Source: an uncultured Eubacteriales bacterium (GTDB lineage: Bacteria; Bacillota; Clostridia; Peptostreptococcales; Anaerovoracaceae). Taken from it: a stretch of 61,949 nt of DNA. The stretch covers positions 1 through 61,949 of the forward strand of contig CACYLW010000010.1 of NCBI GenBank assembly GCA_902775345.1. Direction: 5' to 3'. The notes under the pieces were generated by a model. It searched no databases, had not been told where the DNA came from, and saw only the letters and a program-made list of their open reading frames with translations. A program made the translations under genes and the position numbers. Shown here piece after piece: positions 32,741 through 41,707 of the stretch (positions within the stretch are counted from its first letter, which is position 1; each line of letters begins with the position of its first letter).

Positions 32741-35368
32741 ATGCTGTTCACATATCTGTTCAGAGATCCCGTGGTCTGGACCATACCTCTGCTAATCCAG
32801 ATCGTGTGTTATTACAGGATACTCGGAAAGATGGGAAAGAGAAAGATCTTCGCCATTATCCCGATCTTGGGTGACATGGAGATGTCTACCGATCTGTTCC
32901 GCCGCATTAGGACTTTCTGGAAACCGGCAGCTATAACCATTGCCATGTTCCTGACCTCCAGATACCTGGGGATGAACAACGAGTATTCCTTAATAATGGC
33001 GCTTGTTGCGCTGATCGTATACGGGATATTCCTTATGCGCCTGTACTGGAGACTCGCTAAGCAGTTCGGCAGGGGAAAACTGTTTGCGCTCGGACTCATT
33101 ATGATGCCGGTGATCTTTCTGATCATGCTGGCGTTCGGTAAGAAGAACGTCTACCTCGGCAAACCGGAGTTCAGGCCTGAAAGAGAACTCAGTCCTGCTG
33201 CAAGAAGGATCAGAACGACCGCATTTACCTTGCTGTCCGTTGCTGAGCTTGCCGTGCTCATAATAGGATGCTTCTTTGTAACGATAATTGTTCACCCGTT
33301 CAGACCTGTAGCAGAGTACATGGTCAAGGATTTTACCAAACAGCTGGCATCGGTTACGGACAGCGATGAGATAATCGGGCGTGACGTTACGCTTGGAGCC
33401 GATTACAAAGCGGCCGTTGAAAAGCAGCGCACAAGAGATTACTTTTTCCCTGATCATTCAGGTGCCAAAAAAGTCGTCGTGATGGAATATATCATCGGAT
33501 CCGATCTCGAGGATAACAGGGGAATGGCTTCGGTAAATATAGCGCAGATGAAGGACGCTACGGCAAAGGGCGACGGCGTCGACTTTGTGGTGCAGGCCGG
33601 CGGCTCGGACAGGTGGTTCACGGCGGGCATAGAGGACTCTACTGTCGGTAGATATCTGATCAGCGGAGGAGATATTGAGACGGTCGAAATGCTTGACGAT
33701 CTGACCTGCATGTCAGAACCGGAGAGCCTTACGGATTTTATAGTCTGGACGAAGAAAAACTTTCCTGCTGACAGGTACATGCTGGTGCTGTGGGATCACG
33801 GCGGCGGCTTTTCCAGCGGATACGGCGTAGATCGACTTAACGACCGTGACAACGATGAAATGACAATGCTGGCGTCAGAGATAATAAACGCAATAAAAGC
33901 CGCTGACATGAAATTCGACCTGATAGGATTTGATGCCTGCCTGATGCAGAACGTCGAGTATGCGAATGCGTTCGAGCCTTTCGCGGACTACTATCTTGCA
34001 TCTGAGGAGACTGAACCGGGCACAGGATGGTTCTATACCGCGGGATTCGGAAAGCTGGCAGAGGACCCTGCTCTCAGCACCGAGGAATTCGGAAAGTCTG
34101 TAATAAGTTCATACGATCAGTGTCAGCGCGTGATCGGCGACGGCAAACCGGATTCTAAATGCACTCTCTCGCTTGTAGACCTTACACTGGTGAAACCTGT
34201 ATATAAAGAACTGAAAGGTCTTTACAAAAAGGCAACTGAGGAAATGCCGGATAATCATGCTGTGTATGCCAACATGTCAGCTGCCCGCTCGGGATCGTAT
34301 GAGTTCGCGGACGAGGAGCAGGTAGACATGGTCAGCTACATCACTAACCTCAAAAAAGCAGACTATAAGCAGCAGGTGATGACTGACGGGGAGCTTGACA
34401 GGATCGCCGATACAGCTAAAGCCTGTGTCGTATACCGCAACAGCGACTCCGCTGAAGGCATCAACGGTCTGGCCATAGACTTCCCGTATAAAGATCTGTC
34501 CATGTACCAGTATGAATATGAAGAACTTAAGGCGGTCAATTACAAGACCGAACGCAACTTCTTCGACAGATTCTGCAGCATCATGGCAGCGCAGCGCATG
34601 AAAGCCAATGATGATGACGACAGTTTCTTCGGTATACTGTTCAAAGAGGATTATACCGGCGAAAAGTGGTACATCGAAGGCTTTGAGGATTACGATACGG
34701 CTGACGCGTTCGTCGATATCCCGGTCAGGGAGACTGAAGACGGCTATCTGCCTCAGCTTCCGGAAAAGACATGGGATACCATTCTCGACTGCAAGATCGC
34801 CGCATACCTCGAAACTGAAGACGGTCTTATGTATATAGGGCAGGAGCATTTTACTGATGGAGACGGAGAAGGCCACCCGCTTGTCAGCATGGACGGCATA
34901 TGGGTCCGCATCAACGGGCACACTGTCTGCTACGAGGCCGAAGAACCGCTGCTGACTGATGACGGAGTGAGCTACCGCGGAACTGTCAAGGCAATACTGA
35001 ACGGATCTGATGACATCACCCTGCACGTAGAGTGGGATCCAATCAGCGAAGACACGGAAGGTGAAACCACAGGCCGTGTAATAGGATACAGTCTGGATGA
35101 TGAGAAGACGTCGTTCTTCATGAAGAAGGGTCTTGAGCAGTTCGAGACGGGCGATACCATCGAATTTGTTTTCGATTTCTACGATGAAGAGGGAAATCTC
35201 ATCAAAACTGATACATACGGAAACAAGCTTCATGTCATAACTGACGAAGGCCTTACCGCCAGGGATGAGATGTTTGAATCGGGCACGGTAGTTTCATACT
35301 TCGGTATTCTCACTGATGTGTATCAGAGAGAACTCATGACTGAAGAAATAAGGGAGCAGGTGCAGTAA
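32741..35368 (+). CDS. Membrane-fused clostripain-family (C11) cysteine protease
   Basis: 875 residues. Residues 1-200 hold about five membrane helices with a KIFAIIPILGDMEM segment, similar to DUF5684-type membrane regions. The C11 protease domain follows: catalytic H353 in LWDHGGGFSSG and C400 in GFDACLMQN. The C-terminal 270 residues after about 600 are strand-rich without an obvious family. Clostripains cleave after basic residues; here the enzyme would be anchored with its catalytic part outside or in the cytoplasm. It starts one base after the HD gene stop and closes the long run. Confidence 0.87.
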   Translation: MLFTYLFRDPVVWTIPLLIQIVCYYRILGKMGKRKIFAIIPILGDMEMSTDLFRRIRTFWKPAAITIAMFLTSRYLGMNNEYSLIMALVALIVYGIFLMRLYWRLAKQFGRGKLFALGLIMMPVIFLIMLAFGKKNVYLGKPEFRPERELSPAARRIRTTAFTLLSVAELAVLIIGCFFVTIIVHPFRPVAEYMVKDFTKQLASVTDSDEIIGRDVTLGADYKAAVEKQRTRDYFFPDHSGAKKVVVMEYIIGSDLEDNRGMASVNIAQMKDATAKGDGVDFVVQAGGSDRWFTAGIEDSTVGRYLISGGDIETVEMLDDLTCMSEPESLTDFIVWTKKNFPADRYMLVLWDHGGGFSSGYGVDRLNDRDNDEMTMLASEIINAIKAADMKFDLIGFDACLMQNVEYANAFEPFADYYLASEETEPGTGWFYTAGFGKLAEDPALSTEEFGKSVISSYDQCQRVIGDGKPDSKCTLSLVDLTLVKPVYKELKGLYKKATEEMPDNHAVYANMSAARSGSYEFADEEQVDMVSYITNLKKADYKQQVMTDGELDRIADTAKACVVYRNSDSAEGINGLAIDFPYKDLSMYQYEYEELKAVNYKTERNFFDRFCSIMAAQRMKANDDDDSFFGILFKEDYTGEKWYIEGFEDYDTADAFVDIPVRETEDGYLPQLPEKTWDTILDCKIAAYLETEDGLMYIGQEHFTDGDGEGHPLVSMDGIWVRINGHTVCYEAEEPLLTDDGVSYRGTVKAILNGSDDITLHVEWDPISEDTEGETTGRVIGYSLDDEKTSFFMKKGLEQFETGDTIEFVFDFYDEEGNLIKTDTYGNKLHVITDEGLTARDEMFESGTVVSYFGILTDVYQRELMTEEIREQVQ

Positions 35369-35451
35369 AACTGTGCGGATGATTGTGATATTATATAGAT
35401 AATGGTTAACATTTCCCGGAAGGGCAGACCCGGAAAGCGAGGATGATCACT

Positions 35452-36402
35452 ATGCTTCACGAAATTAGTTTTGATTCGTATAACAAAAGAGACAAGGTGT
35501 ATGGATGGGTGTATGTACCTGCCGCACCTCCTGTGGGAGTCATCCAGCTGGTGCATGGATTCGGCGAACATTCCCGCAGATATCTGCACATGATAGTCGC
35601 GTTCATGGATGCCGGATTCATCGTAGCCGCGGATGATCATGTCGGACACGGAAAGACTGCGATGGAGAATGACTGCTGGGGAGACTGGGGTGACCAGGGT
35701 CCTCACACCATGATGGAAGACGAACATACGCTTACCGGACTGGTAAAGAAGATGTATCCTGACCTGCCGTACTTCATGTTCGGACACAGCATGGGATCAT
35801 TCATAGCGCGTGACTATATTGCAAAGTACGGCGATGAGCTTGACGGCGTAACGCTGTGCGGAACATCGGGAGAATTCCCGGGACTGGACAACAGCATCGC
35901 GTATATCAAGAAACTCGTTGATGCCGGTAAGGGGACAGAGGCTGATCCGGATGTAGGCGCTGTGATGATGGGCTGGATGTTTGCCCGCTGCGATGAGGGT
36001 GTCAGGCTCGGAAACGAGTGGATATGCCATGATGAATATGTGCAGAAAGACCATGCGGCAGATCCTTTCGACGCGTTTACCAAACCGACCAGCAACAGGT
36101 CGTTCCTTGACTTCTGCAGGATGATCGAAGTGATCACAGGCCCGGAGTGGGCTGCGAAGGTACCGAAAGAGCTGCCTGTCTACAACATTGCCGGCGATCA
36201 GGACCCGGTCGGTCAGTACGGCGCAGGAGTTTACCAGGTATCCAACTGGCTGACGGACGCAGGCTGTTCCGTAGAGACCATGCTGTATTCCGGCTATCGC
36301 CATGAGATTCACAACTATGACGATCTGAAGGACATCGTAGAAGACGGAATAATCGAATTCTTCTACAGCTGCATCATCGATCCGGAAGATTTCTTTGAAT
36401 AA
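35452..36402 (+). CDS. Alpha/beta hydrolase, monoacylglycerol-lipase-like
   Basis: 316 residues from ATG 35452 (GCGAGG nine bases before; the ATG at 35443 is too close). Hydrolase_4 family: LVHGFGEHSRRY, a lid region DHVGHGKT, and nucleophile S113 in GHSMG. The acid residue is likely in the AGDQDPVG segment and the histidine in RHEIHNY. It probably splits a short lipid ester. It lies 84 bases after the protease gene and has a GATATTAT -10-like element there, so it may be separately expressed. A terminator follows at 36427-36457. Confidence 0.9.
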   Translation: MLHEISFDSYNKRDKVYGWVYVPAAPPVGVIQLVHGFGEHSRRYLHMIVAFMDAGFIVAADDHVGHGKTAMENDCWGDWGDQGPHTMMEDEHTLTGLVKKMYPDLPYFMFGHSMGSFIARDYIAKYGDELDGVTLCGTSGEFPGLDNSIAYIKKLVDAGKGTEADPDVGAVMMGWMFARCDEGVRLGNEWICHDEYVQKDHAADPFDAFTKPTSNRSFLDFCRMIEVITGPEWAAKVPKELPVYNIAGDQDPVGQYGAGVYQVSNWLTDAGCSVETMLYSGYRHEIHNYDDLKDIVEDGIIEFFYSCIIDPEDFFE

Positions 36403-36426
36403 TAACTAAACTGCAGATAAAAAGCG

Positions 36427-36457
36427 AACTCCGGAGTTTTGATACTCCGGAGTTTTT
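36427..36457. terminator. Bidirectional terminator
   Basis: AACTCCGGAG (36427-36436) and CTCCGGAGTT (36445-36454) with a TTTTGATA loop and a following T tract. It separates the hydrolase from the convergent adenine deaminase. Confidence 0.85.
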
Positions 36458-36485
36458 CATTGCTTTGATTCATGCGCAGACGGGA

Positions 36486-38288
36486 CTACTCAACGAACAG
36501 ATCTGCAAAGCTGAATACTCTGCAGTCGACCAGACCGCGGTTGGTGAGCCTGAGCTCAGGCAGGCATGCCAGCGGTATGAGAGCCATTGTCATATACGGA
36601 GAGTTGATGACGCAGCCCATCTCTTTCCATGCCGCATCGAGAGCTGCGATCTGCGCGGCCATTTCTTCGGCAGGAAGGTCGTTCATGAGACCCGCGATCG
36701 GGAGAGGAACAAGTGCCAGCACTTTTCCGTCGGCTACAGCGCACATTCCGCCTCCGCACTTCACAAGAGTGTTGGCAGCAAGAGCCATGTCTTCATCGTT
36801 GGTTCCGGCAACGAGCAGGTTGTGCGCGTCATGCGAAACGGTCTGTGCCATGGCGCCCTTCCTGAAGCCGAATCCCTTAAGGAATCCGCAGCCCTTGGTA
36901 CCTGTCTCGTGGTGGCGCTCGAATACAGCCATCTTCATGATATCCCGGCTTGCGTCAGCTTCAACGAAGCCATCCTTAACTTCCATATCAACTTTTCTCT
37001 CATAGTTGCCTACACGGTTAGGGATGATCTCTATAACGCGTGTCTTCACGCTGTCTCCCGCGCCTTCAGGCGCAGCGATCTTAAAGCTGTCAGGAGTGAT
37101 CTCATAGCCAACGTGCATGGTGTCATAAACGGAATCAGGTAAATGAGACTGTCCGATATCCACGGTCATCTCACCGTTTTCAGCTACGACATCTCCGTCG
37201 ATCATGGTGCGTGTGATCTGAATGTCATTAAGATCATCGAAGAATACGATATCAGCGCACTTGCCCGGAGTGATGCTTCCCATCTCGTGATCCATGCGGA
37301 AGCATGTGGCCGGATTTATCGTTACATACTGGATCGCCTTGATCGGATCGAGGCCTTCCTTTATCGCGCAGCGCACGATGTGGTCGAGGTGGCCTTCGCT
37401 TATGAGCGTGTCAGGGTGCGTGTCATCCGAGATGAGGCAGGCGAAGCGGTCTTCAACATTGTTGTCGAGTATCGCGCGGATTATGACAGGCATGTCGTGC
37501 CACGCGCTTCCGTAGCGCATAAGTGCGTACATGCCGTGACGCATCTTCTCGAGCACGTCTTCAGCGCGGGTCGACTCATGACAGCACCTTACGCCCGAAG
37601 CAATAAAGGCGTTGAGTCCCGGACCGGTTTCCGGCACTGAGTAGTGGCCGGTTATCACCTGGTCAGCCTTGAGAGTTTCGGCAAGTTCACCGTGTACGTC
37701 AGGATCACCGTATATCACGCCCGGGAAGTTCATCATCTCGCCGAGACCCATGATGCCGTCCCAGGTCATCATTTCGCGGACTTCTTCAGGACCGATGTGT
37801 GATCCGGTGTCTTCGAATCCGGCTACGGCCGGTACGCATGACGGAACATTTGCCATGGCCTTGAGAGGAGCTCTCTTAGAATCATCGATCATGGCCTTCA
37901 CGCCTTCAGGTCCGCAGACATTGCAGATCTCGTGCGGGTCCATGAATATGCCTGTAGTACCGCGCGGTACTACGGCGCGTGCGTATTCACCGACGGTCAG
38001 CATTGCTGATTCCACATGGATATGCGCATCCATGAATCCCGGAGCGATATACTGCCCTGATGCATCTATTATTTTTGTGTTTTCACCTATGCAGTGTGAA
38101 GCGTCACCTACGAGAGCGATACGGCCTTCAGCGATCGCCACGTCGATCCCTTCCTGGATCTCGGCTGTGCATACATTTACAAGTTTAGCGTTCTTTATGA
38201 CCGTGTCCGCCTTTTCGGCGCCCATTGCCACGTTCGCCATGGTTCTTGTTATTTCATATAGGGGCTTTTTACAAAACTTATTCAGCAT
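36486..38288 (-). CDS. ade: Adenine deaminase
   Basis: 600 residues. It converts adenine to hypoxanthine and ammonia, part of purine salvage. Amidohydrolase metal motif H89-I-H91 in APGFMDAHIHVESAM, with E93, and MDPHEICNVCG and ISDDTHPDTL further along. The C-terminal domain holds GLMNDLPAEEMA, typical of this family and not of adenosine deaminase. An AGGAGGTG lies before the start. It is the only long gene on the reverse strand in this half of the window; divergent to the gene at 38393. Confidence 0.93.
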   Translation of the reverse strand: MLNKFCKKPLYEITRTMANVAMGAEKADTVIKNAKLVNVCTAEIQEGIDVAIAEGRIALVGDASHCIGENTKIIDASGQYIAPGFMDAHIHVESAMLTVGEYARAVVPRGTTGIFMDPHEICNVCGPEGVKAMIDDSKRAPLKAMANVPSCVPAVAGFEDTGSHIGPEEVREMMTWDGIMGLGEMMNFPGVIYGDPDVHGELAETLKADQVITGHYSVPETGPGLNAFIASGVRCCHESTRAEDVLEKMRHGMYALMRYGSAWHDMPVIIRAILDNNVEDRFACLISDDTHPDTLISEGHLDHIVRCAIKEGLDPIKAIQYVTINPATCFRMDHEMGSITPGKCADIVFFDDLNDIQITRTMIDGDVVAENGEMTVDIGQSHLPDSVYDTMHVGYEITPDSFKIAAPEGAGDSVKTRVIEIIPNRVGNYERKVDMEVKDGFVEADASRDIMKMAVFERHHETGTKGCGFLKGFGFRKGAMAQTVSHDAHNLLVAGTNDEDMALAANTLVKCGGGMCAVADGKVLALVPLPIAGLMNDLPAEEMAAQIAALDAAWKEMGCVINSPYMTMALIPLACLPELRLTNRGLVDCRVFSFADLFVE

Positions 38289-38392
38289 ACTTTTTCACCT
38301 CCTGTTAGTCGAAGTATAGCATATATACACGGGCTCTCAGTATGATAAAATACATAAGGAAAGATCTTTCGCAGAGAAGTGGTGCAGGGGAC

Positions 38393-38845
38393 ATGAAGAA
38401 CAAAAAAGAAGCGATAAAAAGCGAAATGATAGAGCGCATCAGAAGCGGAGGAGCCTGGTTCACGACCAGAAAAGACAAGTATGTGAAGATAGGCTTCAGC
38501 GGGAGCGACGGGCAATACTTCGCCAGGGAATGCTTTTTAAAGGAGGGCATGCTCGAAGGCGGAGCTTACTCGTTCGGCACAGACTGGTTTGACATCAGCT
38601 TTCACGGCAGATACATCGATATCTATGCCGATCCGGATACATTTAAGGAATGGCCGGTAACATGGACCTCAGATCATGGAACCGGATACAAAGGCGGCGA
38701 GGAGTGCACCGGACAGGCTGATAGGGTGCTGAAGTTCTGCAGACGTGCCGATGCTGAAGCTCTGGCTGGTATCAGAGACGCTTATCAGATAAACGGTACA
38801 AACTTCGATCATATAATCAGCGTCATCGGCAGAACCGCCGACTGA
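38393..38845 (+). CDS. Hypothetical protein
   Basis: 150 residues from ATG 38393 (an AGGGG lies 4-8 bases upstream; the frame is open from 38342). The sequence is hydrophilic, with Trp- and Tyr-rich segments (WFTTRKDKYVKIGFSG, YIDIYADPDTFKEWPVTW) and a beta-rich look. No membrane segment, signal or catalytic motif is recognised. It is divergent from adenine deaminase and stands alone. I assign no function. Confidence 0.55.
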   Translation: MKNKKEAIKSEMIERIRSGGAWFTTRKDKYVKIGFSGSDGQYFARECFLKEGMLEGGAYSFGTDWFDISFHGRYIDIYADPDTFKEWPVTWTSDHGTGYKGGEECTGQADRVLKFCRRADAEALAGIRDAYQINGTNFDHIISVIGRTAD

Positions 38846-38897
38846 CAGCAAAAGGACACTGCGCCTTAAAAAATAACTGACATTTTTCAAAAAACAC

Positions 38898-38928
38898 TTG
38901 ACCTTCCACTTTGTGGAAACCTTATCCT
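38898..38928 (+). promoter_or_regulatory. MerR-type promoter with internal dyad
   Basis: TTGACC (38898-38903) and TATCCT (38923-38928) separated by 19 bases, the over-long spacing that MerR proteins correct by DNA distortion. A perfect TTCCAC-TTT-GTGGAA dyad (38904-38918) fills the spacer. It precedes the merR-like gene at 38969, so autoregulation is likely. Confidence 0.75.
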
Positions 38929-38968
38929 GTGACCGAAAGATAAAGCTGAAGACGATGGGAGCTGCCGC

Positions 38969-39610
38969 ATGAAGATCAATCAGGTCGCCGAACTGGCCGG
39001 GATAACAAGCAAGAATATAAGGTTTTACGAAGACCAGGGACTTATCTCACCGGACCGTGATCCTCAGAACGGATACAGAGAGTATACGCTCGAGGACGCC
39101 GAGCAGCTGGGCAGGATAAGGCTTCTCAGACAGCTGGGGATCCCGTGCGATACCATCCGCAGGCTTCAGAGCGGCGAACTTGACTTCGATGCATGCATGA
39201 GCGAGCACATGGAAAAGCTTGACCGTAAAGGAAGGGATCTTGAACATATGAAAGCTATTTGCCGCATGCTTTCAGAAGAGGTCGACGACATCTCCGAAAT
39301 CAGGGCTTCGGTTTATCTTGAAAGAATGATGGAGCTGGAGAAAGGAGGCGTCAGGTTTGTGAACGTAAAATTGTCAGACGTAAAGAAACGCAAGACGGGT
39401 GCGATCCTGTCCGCTGTCGCCGTAATAATGGTCTCGGCGCTTCTGATAGCTGCCGTACTGCTGGCAAACAGCGAGGATCCGGCACCATGGGGTGTGATCG
39501 CGGTATTCGTGATCATATTCGGGGGAATAATAGTCGGAGTAGCCGTGGCTCTTGTTCAGAGGCTCGGCGAAGTAGCGAAAGGAGAGATCGATGAAGCTTC
39601 TAAGTATTGA
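38969..39610 (+). CDS. Membrane-anchored MerR family regulator
   Basis: 213 residues. The MerR helix-turn-helix occupies 1-70 (INQVAELAGITSKNIRFYED, then RIRLLRQLGIPCDTIRRL) and is followed by a coiled dimer helix. Unlike ordinary MerR proteins the C-terminal quarter has two hydrophobic helices (about 144-165 and 175-198), so the DNA-binding domain would be attached to the membrane. No cysteine-rich metal-binding end is seen. The dyad promoter upstream fits autoregulation. It overlaps the YbjQ gene by 20 bases, so the two are coupled. Confidence 0.87.
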   Translation: MKINQVAELAGITSKNIRFYEDQGLISPDRDPQNGYREYTLEDAEQLGRIRLLRQLGIPCDTIRRLQSGELDFDACMSEHMEKLDRKGRDLEHMKAICRMLSEEVDDISEIRASVYLERMMELEKGGVRFVNVKLSDVKKRKTGAILSAVAVIMVSALLIAAVLLANSEDPAPWGVIAVFVIIFGGIIVGVAVALVQRLGEVAKGEIDEASKY

Positions 39611-39917
39611 TTATATCCCGGGCGCAGAGATAGAGGTGCTGGGAATCGTTAAAGGTACTATTGTGCAGAGCAAGAATATCGGCAGGGATTTCATGGCCGG
39701 CATGAAAACGCTGGTCGGAGGAGAGATCACCGGATACACCGAGATGCTGACAGAGGCGAGACAGCTTGCTACAAAGCGCATGGTCGACGAGGCGGAAGAG
39801 CTCGGAGCCGATGCGGTCATCGGACTGAGATACGGATCATCGCAGGTGATGGATACAGCTGCGGAAGTCTTCGCATACGGAACCGCAGTAAAAATCACAG
39901 GAAAGAAAGGAGCATGA
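39591..39917 (+). CDS. YbjQ (UPF0145) family protein
   Basis: 108 residues, nearly full family length. YbjQ proteins form a conserved beta/alpha domain, called heavy-metal-binding in databases, that probably assembles as pentamers; the biological role is unclear. Characteristic segments are GIVKGTIVQSKNIGRDF, TEARQLATKRMVDEA, ELGADAVIGLRYGSSQV. An AGGAGA precedes the start by five bases. Overlap with the membrane MerR gene and one-base spacing to the next small gene indicate a three-gene unit. Confidence 0.85.
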   Translation: MKLLSIDYIPGAEIEVLGIVKGTIVQSKNIGRDFMAGMKTLVGGEITGYTEMLTEARQLATKRMVDEAEELGADAVIGLRYGSSQVMDTAAEVFAYGTAVKITGKKGA

Positions 39918-39918
39918 A

Positions 39919-40116
39919 ATGGCAACGATTGAAGAACTCATCAAGCAGTACGAGACTGATCCCGAACTGAAAAAAGAGGTCGATGACATCCTCGCTGATC
40001 AGAAGATCACTTTACCGGAATTCATGGGCTTCGTGAAGAAGCATAAGGTTGAAGTAACAATGGCTGACTTCCCTAAGATCATCAGCGAGGCGAAAGAAGC
40101 AGGCCTTATAAAATAA
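39919..40116 (+). CDS. Small hypothetical helical protein
   Basis: 65 residues, one base after the YbjQ stop (TGAaATGG). The protein is acidic and helical: MATIEELIKQYETDPELKKE, then ITLPEFMGFVKKHKVE. It slightly resembles Nif11-type leader-like domains in its DPELKKEV helix, but no cysteine core or cleavage motif is seen and no modifying enzyme is nearby. It would be co-expressed with the MerR and YbjQ genes. Function unknown. Confidence 0.65.
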   Translation: MATIEELIKQYETDPELKKEVDDILADQKITLPEFMGFVKKHKVEVTMADFPKIISEAKEAGLIK

Positions 40117-40143
40117 ACATTAATCGGTTACCGGAGAAAGAAC

Positions 40144-41139
40144 ATGTCAGAACGCAAAGGTGAAAATCAGAAGCTTAAAATGCTGTATCTCGTGCAGCTC
40201 TTTTCGCGGGAAACAGACGATTCACACAAACTTACCATGCCTGAAATAGTCACGAGACTTGCGGCCGAGGGAGTAAACGCTGACCGAAAGACGCTTTATC
40301 AGGACTTTGATGAACTTCGGAAATTCGGATTCGATATCATTGCCGAAAAGGAGGGACGCAATTATTACTATTACCTCGGAAGCAGGGAGTTCGAACTGCC
40401 GGAGCTGAAGCTGCTTGTGGATTCGGTGCAGTCGGCCAAATTCATTACCGACAAGAAATCCGGCCAGCTTATAAAGAAACTTGAATCGCTGGTAAGCAGA
40501 TATGAGGGCTCGCAGCTTCACAGGCAGGTGATCATCGCCGGCCGCGTGAAGACCATGAACGAGAGCATTTACTATAATGTGGACAAGATACACGCGGCCA
40601 TAGGCGCGGACAGGAAGATACGCTTCAAGTATTTTGATTGGAATCTGAAAAAGGAGATGGAGCCGCGCTATGGCGGCATGTGGTATCAGCTGAGTCCGTG
40701 GGCTCTGATGTGGGATGATGAAAAGTATTACCTTGTTGCGTATGACTCGAAGCACGAAACGATCATCCATTACCGTGTCGACAAGATGACGCAGATCGAG
40801 CTGCTCGATGAAAAGCGCGAGGGGCACGAATCGTTCAGCCGCTTCAACATAGCGCACTACACTAATACGCTTTTCGGCATGTATGCGGGGGATGAGACCA
40901 AGGTCACCCTTGAAGCTGAGAACAGGCTGGTCAGCGTGCTCATCGACCGCTTCGGAAAGGACATCATAATTGCTCCTGTCGACGATGGGCACTTCCGCAC
41001 TACAGTCACAGTCGCTGTAAGCAAGCAGTTCTTCGGCTGGATCATGGCGATTGACGGTGATGTCAGGATAGTTGCGCCCGACAAGGTGGTAAATCAGATG
41101 AAGGAAGAGATAGAAAAGCAGGCGGAAAAGTACAGATAG
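40144..41139 (+). CDS. WYL-domain transcriptional regulator
   Basis: 331 residues. An N-terminal HTH (about 5-60, ending NADRKTLYQDFDELRKFGFD) precedes the WYL ligand-sensing domain, recognised by MWYQLSPWALMWDDEKYYLV near 180-200. The C-terminal WCX-like part follows. Such regulators respond to small ligands or nucleic acids; the target is unknown and no defence gene is next to it. ATG follows CCGGAGA. It begins 27 bases after the small helical gene and may share its transcript. Confidence 0.87.
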   Translation: MSERKGENQKLKMLYLVQLFSRETDDSHKLTMPEIVTRLAAEGVNADRKTLYQDFDELRKFGFDIIAEKEGRNYYYYLGSREFELPELKLLVDSVQSAKFITDKKSGQLIKKLESLVSRYEGSQLHRQVIIAGRVKTMNESIYYNVDKIHAAIGADRKIRFKYFDWNLKKEMEPRYGGMWYQLSPWALMWDDEKYYLVAYDSKHETIIHYRVDKMTQIELLDEKREGHESFSRFNIAHYTNTLFGMYAGDETKVTLEAENRLVSVLIDRFGKDIIIAPVDDGHFRTTVTVAVSKQFFGWIMAIDGDVRIVAPDKVVNQMKEEIEKQAEKYR

Positions 41140-41148
41140 AAGCAGAGC

Positions 41149-41694
41149 ATGATAAAAGGAACTACCAGACGACGGACCTATAAAGCCATATACCGCCTTC
41201 TCGACAGAGTATCACCGGTGCCGTTTGACTGCGGCACCATTTGCGGTGCTGCCTGCTGCAACGCGGCTTATTCGGACGAGGAGATGGGCATTATGCTCCT
41301 GCCCGGTGAGGAGAAGATACACGATAAAAACGCGGACTGGCTTACCTGGGAATCGTTCAGCACGGAGGAGTGCGATCTGCCCGGTTCCTGGAACGGAAAG
41401 ATCTTTTTCGTGAGATGTACCACTCCTCCGCACTGCCCGAGGCATATGAGACCGATCCAGTGCAGGAGTTTTCCTCTTCTCCCTCATCTTGACGAGGAAG
41501 GCACGCTGAGCATGGTGTTCAATGACTACGAACTTCCTTATGTGTGTCCGATGATCGAGGAAGAGACGGAACTCGATGAACGCTTTGTGCGTGCAACATA
41601 CACCGCGTGGAAGCATCTGATAAGAGATCCCCTTATTTACGACATGGTGTGGGGCGAATCCCGGAGCAGGGATGCTGAAAACGGGGAAGACTGA
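41149..41694 (+). CDS. Cysteine-rich YkgJ-like protein
   Basis: 181 residues. Cysteines occur in CGTICGAACC (28-37), CTTPPHCPRHMRPIQCRSF and a later VCPM, resembling proteins that bind Zn or Fe (CxxCxxxCC type). The family is conserved in Clostridia without a known function. No membrane segment is present. It starts 9 bases after the WYL gene stop and ends 13 bases before the CCA-adding enzyme gene, indicating co-transcription. Confidence 0.75.
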   Translation: MIKGTTRRRTYKAIYRLLDRVSPVPFDCGTICGAACCNAAYSDEEMGIMLLPGEEKIHDKNADWLTWESFSTEECDLPGSWNGKIFFVRCTTPPHCPRHMRPIQCRSFPLLPHLDEEGTLSMVFNDYELPYVCPMIEEETELDERFVRATYTAWKHLIRDPLIYDMVWGESRSRDAENGED

Positions 41695-41707
41695 AGCGGA
41701 ATAAAAA

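Noticed and set aside
34277-35233. Reverse-strand frame opposite the C-terminal part of the clostripain-type gene
   Set aside because: Composition is a mirror of the + strand codon pattern and no domain or start signal supports it.
36465-37640. Forward-strand frames opposite adenine deaminase
   Set aside because: They overlap the adenine deaminase coding sequence in another frame, lack a ribosome binding site and show no conserved domain, while the reverse-strand gene has complete amidohydrolase motifs.
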